The translations under genes were made by a program, and so were the position numbers. Source: Microtetraspora glauca (GTDB lineage Bacteria; Actinomycetota; Actinomycetes; Streptomycetales; Streptomycetaceae). Taken from it: a stretch of DNA of 64,000 nt. Below the pieces are notes generated by a model that was not told the DNA's origin, made no database searches, and worked only from the letters and a program-made list of their open reading frames with translations. Positions 44,691-53,335 of the stretch are shown one piece after another (the first letter of the stretch is position 1; every line of letters starts with the position of its first letter). Location: assembly GCA_000721275.1 (NCBI GenBank), contig JOFO01000017.1, positions 1-64,000 of the forward strand, read 5' to 3'.

Positions 44691-45758
44691 TCACCGCACG
44701 GTGCCCGGCATATGCCCGTCAGCCGCCCTGCGCTGCCGTCCAATGACCTCCGCGGCACGCCTGTCATCTGCGTGCTTGCGCTCAATGGAAGCCCGCAGTT
44801 CCTCAGGAGTCGGCCAGGGCGCACGCCGGTGGATCATGCGGTGGCAGTTGGCACAGATGAGGGCGAGGTCGCTGAGCCTGGTCTGTCCTTCGCCCGCTTC
44901 GTGCAGCGGTACGACGTGATGGCACTCGATGTATCCGGCGCCGCGCTCCCCGTAGACCTGCTCGAAGTCAAACCCGCACACTTCACACGCCAGCCGCCCA
45001 CCGCGCCGTGTGACCGAAGCAATCTTCTTCTTCCGCAGCCCCTTGTTCCGCTCGCGTGCCTGATGCCGTCGCATGAGAAGGCGCCCCTCAGGGGCGCTGT
45101 AATCATCGAACTCCTCATCTTCAGAAGGCGCGAGGTCCTGCAGGTCACCGGCCGTAAGGCCCTCCCGGATCAGCCGGGCGACTTCCGTCATCTCCTCAGG
45201 CCGGGCAAGGTAATCTGCCAGCACTTCTCCATCGAGAACGCCGCCGTTGGTGAGCTTGCCCCGGTAATCCGGATGCCGCGTGGCGATGTCGAACGTCTTG
45301 CGCGCCACTCCGTTCGGGTTACGGAACTTCTCGTTGCGCTCGGCCTTGGCGTGGAGGGGAAGCATCTGGAGCAAGCCCGACAGCTCGATCACCCTGGCGT
45401 CCTCAGCATCCAGCCCCCTCCAGCCGTTCTCCCTCACAAGCTGACAGGCCAGGATGATCTCGTCCCGGGCCCAGTCAGGATTCTTGACGGCCTTGACCTG
45501 GAAACCTGCCCGCTTCAGCCACGCCACAGCGTGCTGCTTGCCTCCGCTGAACTCATCGGGCCGGAGCGCCCGCCCCTGATCCCACTGATGTGCCACTCCG
45601 GCTATGGCTTTGGAGTCGTACTCCCGCCCGCCGTGCACCACCACATACGAACGGGCCTCGGCGAAACCGTACTTCTCCAGAAACGCAACCCGCCCCAGCT
45701 CGTCGTACTCGGCGATGGCCTTGAGCACGGATCCCTCTGTGATCGCTCCTCTGCGCAT
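44691..45758 (-). CDS. McrA-like HNH endonuclease with probable sulfur-binding domain
   Basis: 355 residues. The C-terminus (about 255-310) is an HNH nuclease with a zinc site: ACEVCGFDF, YIECHHVVPLHE and ALICANCHRMIH. Before it, about 145-180, ELSGLLQMLPLHAKAERN with FRNPNGVARKTFD resembles the sulfur-binding domain of ScoMcrA, and the N-terminal domain (GREYDSKAIAGVAHQW) resembles the McrA head domain. The SRA domain of ScoMcrA is missing, so this looks like a short type IV restriction enzyme that may cut modified or phosphorothioate DNA. The ATG at 45758 is preferred; the neighbours are not obviously operon partners. Confidence 0.75.
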   Translation of the reverse strand: MRRGAITEGSVLKAIAEYDELGRVAFLEKYGFAEARSYVVVHGGREYDSKAIAGVAHQWDQGRALRPDEFSGGKQHAVAWLKRAGFQVKAVKNPDWARDEIILACQLVRENGWRGLDAEDARVIELSGLLQMLPLHAKAERNEKFRNPNGVARKTFDIATRHPDYRGKLTNGGVLDGEVLADYLARPEEMTEVARLIREGLTAGDLQDLAPSEDEEFDDYSAPEGRLLMRRHQARERNKGLRKKKIASVTRRGGRLACEVCGFDFEQVYGERGAGYIECHHVVPLHEAGEGQTRLSDLALICANCHRMIHRRAPWPTPEELRASIERKHADDRRAAEVIGRQRRAADGHMPGTVR

Positions 45759-45968
45759 GGCGGCAGCGTACGACCACCCGGACGGCCACCTCGCACCTCT
45801 CGGTGATCCGCCGACTGCAAGGGAAGCGCGCGCAAGCCCGGCTCCACCACCCGGTACCAAGCGTCCGCCTCAGGCCCGCAGGCGAAGATGACAGCCTCTC
45901 CCTCGCCAACATCCCCTCCGCCTGGCGATGTTGATGACAGAGAAGCATGAGTGGGCGGGCCGCTGACC

Positions 45969-47570
45969 TCAGCGTGCGGGGCGCCTCTTCGGGGGGACCG
46001 GGCCTGGGATCACGTCCTTGCCAAGGTGCTCCTTGATCAGGTATTTCAGTTCCGGCCCTTCGATGAGCTGGAGCCGGCCATGTTGGCGGGCAAAGTCGTG
46101 GCTGGCCCTGCCGAACCACGATGTGGTGATCAGGACCCCCTTGGCAGCACGCTTGTGTTCAACCACTCCGGCCAGCGCCTGGACGGACTCCACACCCACG
46201 AGCTTGCTGTAGCGCTTCGCCTGAATAATGCACTCACCGTTGAAGACGGGATCCTTGCTGACAGCCACCGCGTCAACGCCCTCGTCCTTGGACGCCTGGG
46301 TGTTCCAGGCCTCCATGCCGATCGCCTCAAACAGCTGGCGAATCAGGTGCTCGAACTCGGTGGGTGTCAGCTTCACCAACACGGGCCTGCTGTCCAGGCC
46401 CGCGACTACGTCCATGCTGTCCATTAGCCGGTACTTCGACAGGTCAAACTCGATGATGGGGCGGATTGGTTCGAGATCGTACGGGTTGGGAGACACCAAT
46501 GCGTTGAGTCCCCTGAGGCACTGCGCTGGATCGACCTGGCTAAGACGAAGCTTCTCGAACTGCTCCCTGCTGACGCTAAGCGTCACCAGGCAGGGTGAGA
46601 CCTCCTGACCGGTGGCCCGGTCAACGGTTCTCACATGACCGTTCAGGATCACTCCATTGACGATCCGGTCCGGATCGCTCGTCAGGACCTCGTAGACAGT
46701 CCTCAGTGTGACTTGGGCCAGGACGGAGGCGTAGATCTCCTTGCGCTCCTTCTCCGGACGAGGCAGCACAGTCGTCTCATCACGGTTCTTCACGTACCGG
46801 TAGCCTCGCGCGCTAGGAACGACCGCCTCAGACGGCAAGTGGATCTCAACGAGTACGTCACCTGTGGCAGGCCGAAAGGCAATCCTGTGCTCGTGGGGGA
46901 AGCCCAATGGATACTCCGACTTATCCAGCACGTCCCCCAGATGAGCCTCGACCGCCGCTGGCTCCCCTGCCCTGTACGCCTCGCGCTCTTCGTCCAGCTT
47001 CTTGTTGAAAGCCGCCACCTCGTCGAGGGCCTGCGCTTCGGCCCGGCGATGCTCGGCGCGCTTCCGCTCCAGCGTAGCCAGGCGCATCTCCTCGGCTCGC
47101 CTGTGATGCTCTTGTGCCTCGCTGAACCGCGCTCGCGCCTCGGCAACTGCAGCTTCAAAGCGCTTCCTGCCAAAACCCAAGACGGCAGCCAGACCTCCAG
47201 GCTCCGGCGGCGCGTACTCCTCCCATCGCGGTGACGGCTCGGGACGAGACCAAGGACGCTCGTCAAACCTCTTCGGCGTGTGAGTTCTCCGCCGACGCTC
47301 AAAGGTCGTAGGCGGATCGCCCACCAACGCGTCACGGAGCAACTGCCGTAGCTGCTCTACCTCGTGCTCGATCCCGATCGTACGCACCTGCGCCTGCTCG
47401 GCCTGGTGCGCCTGATACGCGGCCTTTCTCTCACGCTCCTGTCGCTTAGTCGCCGTTTCGGCAGCCTTGCGTTCCCGCTCCACTTGTCGTGCCCATTGCT
47501 CCTGGGCACGACGTAACGCTTGCTGCTGCCGCTCATAGTCGTTGCCTCGGCCGCTGCCCCGGTGCGCCAC
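45969..47570 (-). CDS. Mrr-like restriction endonuclease with N-terminal coiled coil
   Basis: 533 residues. The first roughly 235 are a long, charged coiled coil with QERERKAAYQAHQAEQ-type repeats. The C-terminal Mrr-type PD-(D/E)xK domain (about 405-520) has EFEHLIRQLFEAIGMEAWNT, then KDEGVDAVAV (Asp) and GECIIQAKRYSKLVG (Glu-x-x-x-Gln-Ala-Lys), followed by VESVQALAGVVEHKRAAKGVLITTS. Such enzymes usually cut methylated DNA. Its codons look lower in G+C than the flanks. Start GTG at 47570 after GGGAGGG. Lies directly beside tRNA-Val. Confidence 0.85.
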   Translation of the reverse strand: MAHRGSGRGNDYERQQQALRRAQEQWARQVERERKAAETATKRQERERKAAYQAHQAEQAQVRTIGIEHEVEQLRQLLRDALVGDPPTTFERRRRTHTPKRFDERPWSRPEPSPRWEEYAPPEPGGLAAVLGFGRKRFEAAVAEARARFSEAQEHHRRAEEMRLATLERKRAEHRRAEAQALDEVAAFNKKLDEEREAYRAGEPAAVEAHLGDVLDKSEYPLGFPHEHRIAFRPATGDVLVEIHLPSEAVVPSARGYRYVKNRDETTVLPRPEKERKEIYASVLAQVTLRTVYEVLTSDPDRIVNGVILNGHVRTVDRATGQEVSPCLVTLSVSREQFEKLRLSQVDPAQCLRGLNALVSPNPYDLEPIRPIIEFDLSKYRLMDSMDVVAGLDSRPVLVKLTPTEFEHLIRQLFEAIGMEAWNTQASKDEGVDAVAVSKDPVFNGECIIQAKRYSKLVGVESVQALAGVVEHKRAAKGVLITTSWFGRASHDFARQHGRLQLIEGPELKYLIKEHLGKDVIPGPVPPKRRPAR

Positions 47571-47621
47571 CTGCTAACCCTCCCTGGTCTTACCCCACCG
47601 CACGACTGCATTCCCCCCACG

Positions 47622-47723
47622 TCACAGAATCACGCAGGGCAGGGACGTCACCCTTAGACCGTCGCGAGCAATCACGGCATGCTCCGGAAGCGTCACCGGC
47701 AAGTCGAAGACTGCTTCCTGCAT
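47622..47723 (-). CDS. Possible small protein (33 residues) with damage-type promoter
   Basis: A short frame MQEAVFDLPVTLPEHAVIAR and 13 more residues. It has its own promoter-like element: CTGTCAGTG, eight bases, GAGGGT, 6 nt to the ATG, and a GGGAGGG ahead. It sits 51 bp upstream of the Mrr-like gene and could be a leader or regulator. Too short to judge by similarity. Confidence 0.35.
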   Translation of the reverse strand: MQEAVFDLPVTLPEHAVIARDGLRVTSLPCVIL

Positions 47724-47729
47724 GACAGC

Positions 47730-47752
47730 ACCCTCCCGCCAAGCACTGACAG
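47730..47752 (-). promoter_or_regulatory. RecA-NDp/PafBC-like element before the small ORF
   Basis: Minus strand: CTGTCAGTG (47752-47744), N8, GAGGGT (47735-47730). One mismatch in the -35 block and a non-TA -10, so weaker than the other three. Confidence 0.4.
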
Positions 47753-47919
47753 TCGACCTCTGCCGGCGTACGCGGGCCTGCGGCGCCCCATCAGTACCCG
47801 CTTTACCGGCTCGTACAGCTCTCGGTCGGCGAGGGTCGAGCCCAGCTCGGAGCCACCGTGGAGGGACGTACAGGACTGCCGTCACCCACCGTGCGCCTTC
47901 GATGTCAGATTTCGATGGC

Positions 47920-47953
47920 AAAGGCCCCCGGTCAGAATCGACCGGGGGCCTTT
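47920..47953 (-). terminator. Terminator after tRNA-Val
   Basis: A 14-bp perfect stem, AAAGGCCCCCGGTC with GACCGGGGGCCTTT, and a 6-nt loop, 5 nt from the tRNA end on the minus strand. Confidence 0.8.
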
Positions 47954-47957
47954 GTGC

Positions 47958-48032
47958 TGGTGGGCGCGGACGGTTTCGAACCGCCGACATCTGCTTTGTA
48001 AGAGCAGCGCTCTACCCCTGAGCTACGCACCC
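47958..48032 (-). tRNA. tRNA-Val (anticodon TAC)
   Basis: 75 nt including an encoded CCA end. Acceptor GGGTGCG pairs with CGCGCCC (one T-G), anticodon stem CTGCT/AGCAG surrounds loop CTTACAA with anticodon TAC, and the T-arm is GGCGG-TTCGAAA-CCGTC. No introns or odd bases. Confidence 0.95.
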
Positions 48033-48212
48033 TTGGGAGAAGTCAACAGCCTACACGGAGGGGATGGGCGGATCGCAAACGGTCGGGTGAGGGGGTCGCG
48101 GGCGGTCGGGTGAGGGGGTGGGGTGAACTGATCGGGTCGTGTGTTCGTCCTCTGGGGGTGGGAGAATGGGCGTCCGGGCTGCGGGCGGTTCGGAGAGACG
48201 CGGGAGAGGGAC

Positions 48213-49568
48213 GTGGCGAGCGACGTGAGGGGTGGGGCGGCGTCCGGGGGCGGGTCGGTGGTGGGGCTCGCGCTGGTGCTGCCGGTGCTCGTCGGGGCGC
48301 TGGTGTCGCAGTCGTTCGCCGGCGGGGGCGGCCGGCGGTGGTTCGGGGGGCGGGGCGAGGGGCAGCGGGCCGAGGCGCAGGCGGCGAAGGACGCGGCGGC
48401 CGCGGCGTTCTACGAGCTGGACACCGCCCAGCGGGGGCTGCGGATCACCATGGAGACGATCACCGCCGTCGACGGGTCGCCCGAGGCGCTGCGGGCCGTC
48501 GAGGGGTTCGAGGCGCTGGGGCGGCGGATCGACGAGGTGTCGCACGCGTACATCTCGGCGGTCGACGCGCACGACCTCGACCGGGACGAGCTCGACGCCG
48601 GTACCGCCCAGCGGGCCCGCCGGGAGCTGGTCCGGGCGCGGGAGGAGCTGGAGCGGGTCAAGGGGGAGCTGGACGGGTTCGAGCGCGGGCTGGCGCCGTT
48701 GGTGGGGCGCGCCGAGACGCAGCTGGCGCGGCTCGCGCCCGCCGTGGAGCGGGCCCGGCAGGCGTTGCGCGGGGCGAGCGACGCGCTCGACTCCGTACGG
48801 GACGCGGGGCTGCGCGCGGACGATCTGGCCGCCCGGCTCGCGGCGCTCGGGCCCGAGCTGACCAGGCTCAACGAGGGCGCCGGGCGGCACGGGGTCGCGG
48901 CGACGCTGGAGCGGGCCGACCGGGTGCTGCGGGACGCCGAGGCGGTGCGGGCGGAGGCGGGGCGGCTGCCGGAGCGGGCCGCGGAGATCGACAAGCGGCT
49001 GGTGTCGCTGCGGACCCGGGCGGAGGCGCTGACGACGCGCGCGGAGGCCGTCGAGCCGGTGCTGTCGGAGCTGCGCCGGCGGTACTCCGCGGCCTGCTGG
49101 CAGGACCTCCAGCACGTGCCGGACCAGGCCGCGGAGGCCGTGCGGCAGGCCGAGGAGCGGCTGGCGGAGGCCACCGCGGCGCGGGCCGAGCAGCGGTGGC
49201 CGGACGCGACGGCGCTGCTGTCGACCGTACGGGCGCTGCTCGACACCACCGGGGAGGCCGTGGCGGCCGCCGGTGACCGGCTGCGGCGGCTGGACGCGGT
49301 CGCGAAGGACCCGAAGGCGGAGACGGACCGGGCGCGGTTCGCGGTGCGGGACGCGCAGCGGCTGGCCATGGAGGGCCGCACCCGGCCGGATCCGCGGCAC
49401 GCGGAGCCGCTGGACCGGGCCGTGGCGCGGATCGACCGGGCGGTCGACGGTCTGGAGGGGCGCCATCCCGACTACTGGCACTTCCTGATGGAGCTGGAGG
49501 CGGTACGGGCCGAGGCCGCCCGGGTCGTCGCCGCGATCCGTGAGGAGCGCGGCGCGGGGGCGCATTAG
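48213..49568 (+). CDS. Long coiled-coil protein with one N-terminal hydrophobic segment
   Basis: 451 residues. A hydrophobic segment (about 14-30, VVGLALVLPVLVGALV) is followed by a long Ala/Arg/Glu/Leu-rich helical region with heptad spacing to the end; a shorter break occurs near YSAACWQDLQHVPD. It looks like a membrane-attached structural or adaptor protein. The GTG at 48213 follows GGGAGAGGGAC. It begins the next block after tRNA-Val. Family not recognised by me. Confidence 0.65.
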   Translation: MASDVRGGAASGGGSVVGLALVLPVLVGALVSQSFAGGGGRRWFGGRGEGQRAEAQAAKDAAAAAFYELDTAQRGLRITMETITAVDGSPEALRAVEGFEALGRRIDEVSHAYISAVDAHDLDRDELDAGTAQRARRELVRAREELERVKGELDGFERGLAPLVGRAETQLARLAPAVERARQALRGASDALDSVRDAGLRADDLAARLAALGPELTRLNEGAGRHGVAATLERADRVLRDAEAVRAEAGRLPERAAEIDKRLVSLRTRAEALTTRAEAVEPVLSELRRRYSAACWQDLQHVPDQAAEAVRQAEERLAEATAARAEQRWPDATALLSTVRALLDTTGEAVAAAGDRLRRLDAVAKDPKAETDRARFAVRDAQRLAMEGRTRPDPRHAEPLDRAVARIDRAVDGLEGRHPDYWHFLMELEAVRAEAARVVAAIREERGAGAH

Positions 49569-49628
49569 GCCTCATGGCGGGGCGCATGAGGTCTCCTGGC
49601 GGGGCGGAGGGGCCGTTAGCCTGGGGTC

Positions 49629-49853
49629 ATGCCTCGTTACGAATTCCGCTGCCGCACCTGTGGTGACACCTTCGAGCTGAGCCGGCCGATGGCCGAGTCC
49701 TCGGCGCCCGCCTCCTGCCCCGCCGGGCACGACGACACCGTGAAGCTGCTGTCAGCGGTGGCCGTCGGCGGTACGGCCTCCGGTTCCGGCCGCCCGGCCC
49801 CCGCCGCCGGCGGGGGTGGCGGGGGCTGCTGCGGCGGGGGTTGCTGCGGCTGA
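49629..49853 (+). CDS. FmdB-type zinc ribbon protein
   Basis: 74 residues. MPRYEFRCRTCGDTFEL gives Cys8 and Cys11, and SCPAGH supplies Cys30 and His34, a CxxC-CxxxH ribbon of the FmdB/CxxC_CXXC_SSSS family. The C-terminus is Gly- and Cys-rich (GGGGGGCCGGGCCG). TAGCCT ends 6 nt before the ATG, so leaderless. Role unknown; such proteins are suspected regulators. Confidence 0.8.
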   Translation: MPRYEFRCRTCGDTFELSRPMAESSAPASCPAGHDDTVKLLSAVAVGGTASGSGRPAPAAGGGGGGCCGGGCCG

Positions 49854-49856
49854 CGG

Positions 49857-50681
49857 TCAGCCGAGCGCGGCGGCGCGGAAGCGGCGGAGGATCTCCTCGC
49901 CGGCCGCGACGCCGCGTTCCGCGAGGACGTCGAGGTGGGGGGCGGTCCAGGCGGTGTCGGCGAGTTCGCCGTGGCCGGGGCGCCAGGCGCGGTCCGCGGC
50001 GAGCAGCAGGTCGGCGTCGAGGAGCGAGTCGCCCGCGGCGAGGGTGAGCGCGGCGCCGGTGCGCCGGGCGACCTCGCGGACGGCGGCGCTCTTCGTCAGC
50101 GGCTTCGGCACCGCGTACACCTTGCGGCCCTGGAGGGAGACCGTCCAGCCGCGCTCGCCGGCCCAGGCGCCGAAGCGGTCGAGCCAGCCCTCCGGGAGCC
50201 GTTCCCGGTCGATGACGAGGTAGGCGAAGAGGTCCTCGGCGACCCGGTGCTTGCGCACCCAGGACGGGTCGGTCGTCGCGAGGAGCCCGGCGCGGATCTC
50301 GGCGAGCGGGGCGCACTCGTCGGCGAGCCTGCGGACGACGGAGGCGTGCCAGTCGGTGTCGGTGACGCCGTCGACGAGGATGTGCCCGCCGTTGGCGCAG
50401 ATCGCGTACGCCGGTGTGCTGCCGGGGAGGCTGATGCGCTGGTACTGCTTGCGGGTGCGGGTCGTGGTGGGCACGAAGACGGTCTCGGCGGTGAGCCGGG
50501 CGAGCAGTCCGGCGGCCTCCTCCGTCATGTACGAGAGCGGCCTGGACTCGTGGACCTCGACGCAGAGCAGCCGGGGCGCCTGCGCGTCGGGCATGCCGAG
50601 GGCGAGGGCCGCGGACGAGTAGATGAGGGTGCGGTCGAGGTCGCTGGCGACCAGCGTCGTGGTGGGCGCGGCGGTGGTCAC
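49857..50681 (-). CDS. HAD hydrolase of the Ter-associated biosynthetic module
   Basis: 274 residues. Nucleophile DLDRTLIY (Asp14 and Asp16), TTTRTRKQYQRI (motif II), KPLTKSAAVREVARR (Lys) and AAGDSLLDADLL (Asp pair) complete the HAD site; the type-C2 cap fits a sugar- or nucleotide-like phosphatase. It is the last gene of the operon, overlapping the PRTase-StiP gene by GTGA. Comparable HAD genes are part of the tellurium-type stress gene neighbourhoods described by Aravind and co-workers. Confidence 0.8.
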   Translation of the reverse strand: MTTAAPTTTLVASDLDRTLIYSSAALALGMPDAQAPRLLCVEVHESRPLSYMTEEAAGLLARLTAETVFVPTTTRTRKQYQRISLPGSTPAYAICANGGHILVDGVTDTDWHASVVRRLADECAPLAEIRAGLLATTDPSWVRKHRVAEDLFAYLVIDRERLPEGWLDRFGAWAGERGWTVSLQGRKVYAVPKPLTKSAAVREVARRTGAALTLAAGDSLLDADLLLAADRAWRPGHGELADTAWTAPHLDVLAERGVAAGEEILRRFRAAALG

Positions 50682-53317
50682 CGGGACACCACCGCCTTGC
50701 CGTCGGCGCCTGTCGCACCCCTGGTGTACTGGGGGTGGATGAGGCCGACGCAGGTGTACGGGAGGCCGTCGACCTCCTCCACGGGGACGCCGCGCTGTTC
50801 GGCGAGGAGGCGGACGTGGGCGAGGTCGGCGTCGGCGCCGCGCCGGGCGAGGATCTTCCAGGGGACGCGCCGGAGGAGGACGCGGGTGGTCTCGCCGACG
50901 CCGGGCTTGACGAGGTTGACGTCGTGGATGCCGTACTCCTCGCTGATGCGCTCGACGGCCGCCCAGCCCTCCCAGGTGGGGGTGCGGTCGGCGGCGAGGA
51001 GGTCCTTCACGTCGGTGTCGACGGTGGCGGCGACCTCGTCGAAGCGGGCCTCGATCGCGTCGAGGAAGGCGTTCGAGACGTCGGCGGCGGCGAGGTCGCG
51101 GTAGAACTTGGCGCCGTGGAAGTCGTCCGGGCCGACCAGGTCGGCGCGGAGCACCGTGCGCGATATGAGGCCGGAGACGGTGGAGTTGAGGCACGCGGAC
51201 GGGATGAGGAAGTCCTCGCGGGTGCCGTAGGTGCGGACGCAGGAGCCGGGGTCGGCGAGGACCGCGATCTCCGGGTCGAAGCCGGCGAACTCCTCGGACT
51301 CCCGCAGCGCGGCGGCGAGTTCGCGGGTGATGGCGCCCTTGCCGGTCCAGCCGTCGACGAAGACGACGTCGGCCGGGTCGTGGTGGGCGGCGAGCCAGCG
51401 CAGGGCGTTGGCGTCGATGCCGCGGCCGCGGACGATGGAGACGGCGTAGTGCGGCAGGTCGAGGCCGTGGCGGTGGCGGTGGCGGGCCCAGCGGCGCATG
51501 AGGACGCCGACGGGGGTGCCGGCGCGGGCGAGCGAGACGAGGACCGGGCGGGCGGACCGCTCGGCGAGGACGGTCTCGGTGACGGTGCCGACGGCGTGGG
51601 CGATGCGGGCGGCGGAGGTCTCCAGGGCGGCGTGGAAGAGCTCCTGGTAGCGGGCGCTGGGCTGGTACTCGACGGGCAGCGACTCGGCGTAGTGGGCGCC
51701 GCCGCGCTGGATGGCTTCCTCGCGTTCCTCGGTGGGCGCCTCCAGCTCGACGTCCGAGAGGTCCTGGAGCAGCCAGCCGACCTCCTCGGGGGCGTACGAG
51801 GAGAAGGTGGGGCCGCGGAGGGGCTCGGGCAGCATGGAGCTCCTTTCGGGAGCTTCGGATCCGATCGCTTCGGATGCGGGGTCGGACGCGGGTGCGGTGC
51901 CGGACGCGGTGGCGGGGACTGACACGGGCGCGGTGGTCTCCGGTCCTCCGGGTGCGGGTGCGGTGCCGGACGCGGTGGCCGCCTCCGGTTCCCCGGGCGC
52001 GGCGGCTCCGGCGTCGGCCGCCGCTGCGCGCGGTGCGTACGACGGGACGACCGCCAGGACGACGTGCGGGATGTGGGCGGAGAGCTGGGCCAGGAGGCCC
52101 TCGGGGGCGTGCAGTTCGGGGGTGTCGGCGGTCGAGTCGACGACGGCGACGACCGCGTCGAAGCCGCCGCCGGCCACGTTGTAGGCGTACCGCTCGCCGG
52201 GGCCGTCGGCGGGGGCGTCGTGGGCGGGGAAGACGAGGCGGGTGCGGATGGCGTAGCCGGGGTCGTCGACGGCGAGGACCGGTGAGCGGGTGGTCGTGGA
52301 GTACCGGACGTCGAGTCCGGCGTCCTCCAGGGCGCCGGCGAGCCGCAGCGGCGCGTACATCAGCTCCTCGAAGCCGAGGACGAGCACGCGGGGGGCGCGG
52401 GGGTCGCGGTCCGGGCCCGCGGTGGCGGCGGCCAGCGCCTCGGTGAGGGCGTCGGTCATCGCGGGAAGGGCGGCTTCCAGGCGGGCGCGGTGAGCGGGCG
52501 TGAAGCCGTGCCGGCCGCCGTCGGGGAGTCCGTCGGGCCAGTCGAGGTCGACGCGGACGGGGGTGGCGACGGCGGCGTAGCCGCCGCGGGAGCGGGGGGC
52601 CGGGGCCGTCGCGCCGTCGGGTTCGTGGCGGGCGACGAGTTCCCGGCCCTTCTCCAGGACGTCGGCGGGGAGGGCGACGGTGCCGGCGGCGAGGCTGACG
52701 AGGTCGACCTGGGCGCCGATCTCGGCGGCGAAGGCGGTGAGCCGGTCGCGGTCGGCGGGGGCGCGCATGTCGACGAGGGCGACGACGACGTACCGGTCGC
52801 GGGGGTGGCGGTCGTGGAGGCCGCGGATGGTGTTGAGGACGGTGTTGCCGGTGGAGAACTCGTCGTCGACGAGGACCAGCGGGCCCTTGCCGGCCAGCAG
52901 CTCCGGGTCCTCCGGGAGCAGCAGGTGGGAGGTGGCGTGGGAGTGGGACTCCTCGAAGCCGCCGGCGGTGGCGGCGCCGGCGACGGGGCGGCGGGTGGAG
53001 TGGAGGTACGGGGCGGTGCCGAGGCCGTCGGCGACGGCGTGGCCGAGGGCGGTGGCGGTCTCCGCGTAGCCGAGGACGACGGCCCGGGCGGCCTCGTCGG
53101 GGCCGAGGAGTTCGCGGACGCGCAGGCCGAGGCCGAGGCCGGAGCCGTAGACGACGGAGGGGTGCTGCGGCACGTGCTTGCCGAGGACGCTGGAGACGAG
53201 CAGGTGAGCCCGTTTGGGGTTGCAGCGCAGGGCGAGGCCCAGGAGGGCGGTCAGCTCCTCGTCGCCGGTCAGCTCGACGCCGAGTCGCTCCGCGACCCAC
53301 GTTCCGGTCCACACCAC
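50678..53317 (-). CDS. Phosphoribosyltransferase-StiP fusion of the Ter biosynthetic module
   Basis: 879 residues. The N-terminal part (1-about 430) is a TRSP-type phosphoribosyltransferase: LVLVDDEFSTGNTVLNTI (about 158-175) is the PRPP motif. A low-complexity linker of about 50 residues (TASGTAPAP and PATASGTAPASD repeats) leads to a C-terminal half (from Met at 51835) of the cysteine-protease StiP family. In relatives I expect two separate genes. The second half keeps its own ATG and a strong ribosome site (AAAGGAG), so a separate StiP product is also possible. The start is GTG at 53317, 18 bp after the aldolase. No ATP-grasp gene is present. Confidence 0.7.
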   Translation of the reverse strand: MVWTGTWVAERLGVELTGDEELTALLGLALRCNPKRAHLLVSSVLGKHVPQHPSVVYGSGLGLGLRVRELLGPDEAARAVVLGYAETATALGHAVADGLGTAPYLHSTRRPVAGAATAGGFEESHSHATSHLLLPEDPELLAGKGPLVLVDDEFSTGNTVLNTIRGLHDRHPRDRYVVVALVDMRAPADRDRLTAFAAEIGAQVDLVSLAAGTVALPADVLEKGRELVARHEPDGATAPAPRSRGGYAAVATPVRVDLDWPDGLPDGGRHGFTPAHRARLEAALPAMTDALTEALAAATAGPDRDPRAPRVLVLGFEELMYAPLRLAGALEDAGLDVRYSTTTRSPVLAVDDPGYAIRTRLVFPAHDAPADGPGERYAYNVAGGGFDAVVAVVDSTADTPELHAPEGLLAQLSAHIPHVVLAVVPSYAPRAAAADAGAAAPGEPEAATASGTAPAPGGPETTAPVSVPATASGTAPASDPASEAIGSEAPERSSMLPEPLRGPTFSSYAPEEVGWLLQDLSDVELEAPTEEREEAIQRGGAHYAESLPVEYQPSARYQELFHAALETSAARIAHAVGTVTETVLAERSARPVLVSLARAGTPVGVLMRRWARHRHRHGLDLPHYAVSIVRGRGIDANALRWLAAHHDPADVVFVDGWTGKGAITRELAAALRESEEFAGFDPEIAVLADPGSCVRTYGTREDFLIPSACLNSTVSGLISRTVLRADLVGPDDFHGAKFYRDLAAADVSNAFLDAIEARFDEVAATVDTDVKDLLAADRTPTWEGWAAVERISEEYGIHDVNLVKPGVGETTRVLLRRVPWKILARRGADADLAHVRLLAEQRGVPVEEVDGLPYTCVGLIHPQYTRGATGADGKAVVSR
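51835..51846 (-). promoter_or_regulatory. Internal start and ribosome site within the fusion (StiP half)
   Basis: Reading minus: GAAAGGAGCTCC precedes ATG at 51835 in frame with the upper protein. Translation from it would give 385 residues, the usual StiP size. Confidence 0.55.
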
Positions 53318-53335
53318 GTCGCCGCAGTCCTTTCG

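Larger units (their letters stand above)
42526..47957. other. Accessory stretch abutting tRNA-Val 3' end
   Basis: Holds SLATT/DUF4231, DUF6578-like, a helical hypothetical, DUF4240, McrA-like HNH and Mrr-like nucleases. The tRNA 3' end points into it, the usual geometry for integration, and G+C appears lower at 45-47.5 kb. No integrase or second copy of the tRNA end was found. Confidence 0.45.

Noticed and set aside
42526..47957. Second copy of the tRNA-Val 3' end (attachment-site repeat)
   Set aside because: I looked for a repeat of the tRNA end around the left edge of the stretch and could not find one, so no att sites are annotated.
47622..48113. Open frames spanning the tRNA-Val gene
   Set aside because: They cross a well-formed tRNA and its terminator, so they are not genes; only the 33-residue frame outside the tRNA is kept as a low-confidence call.
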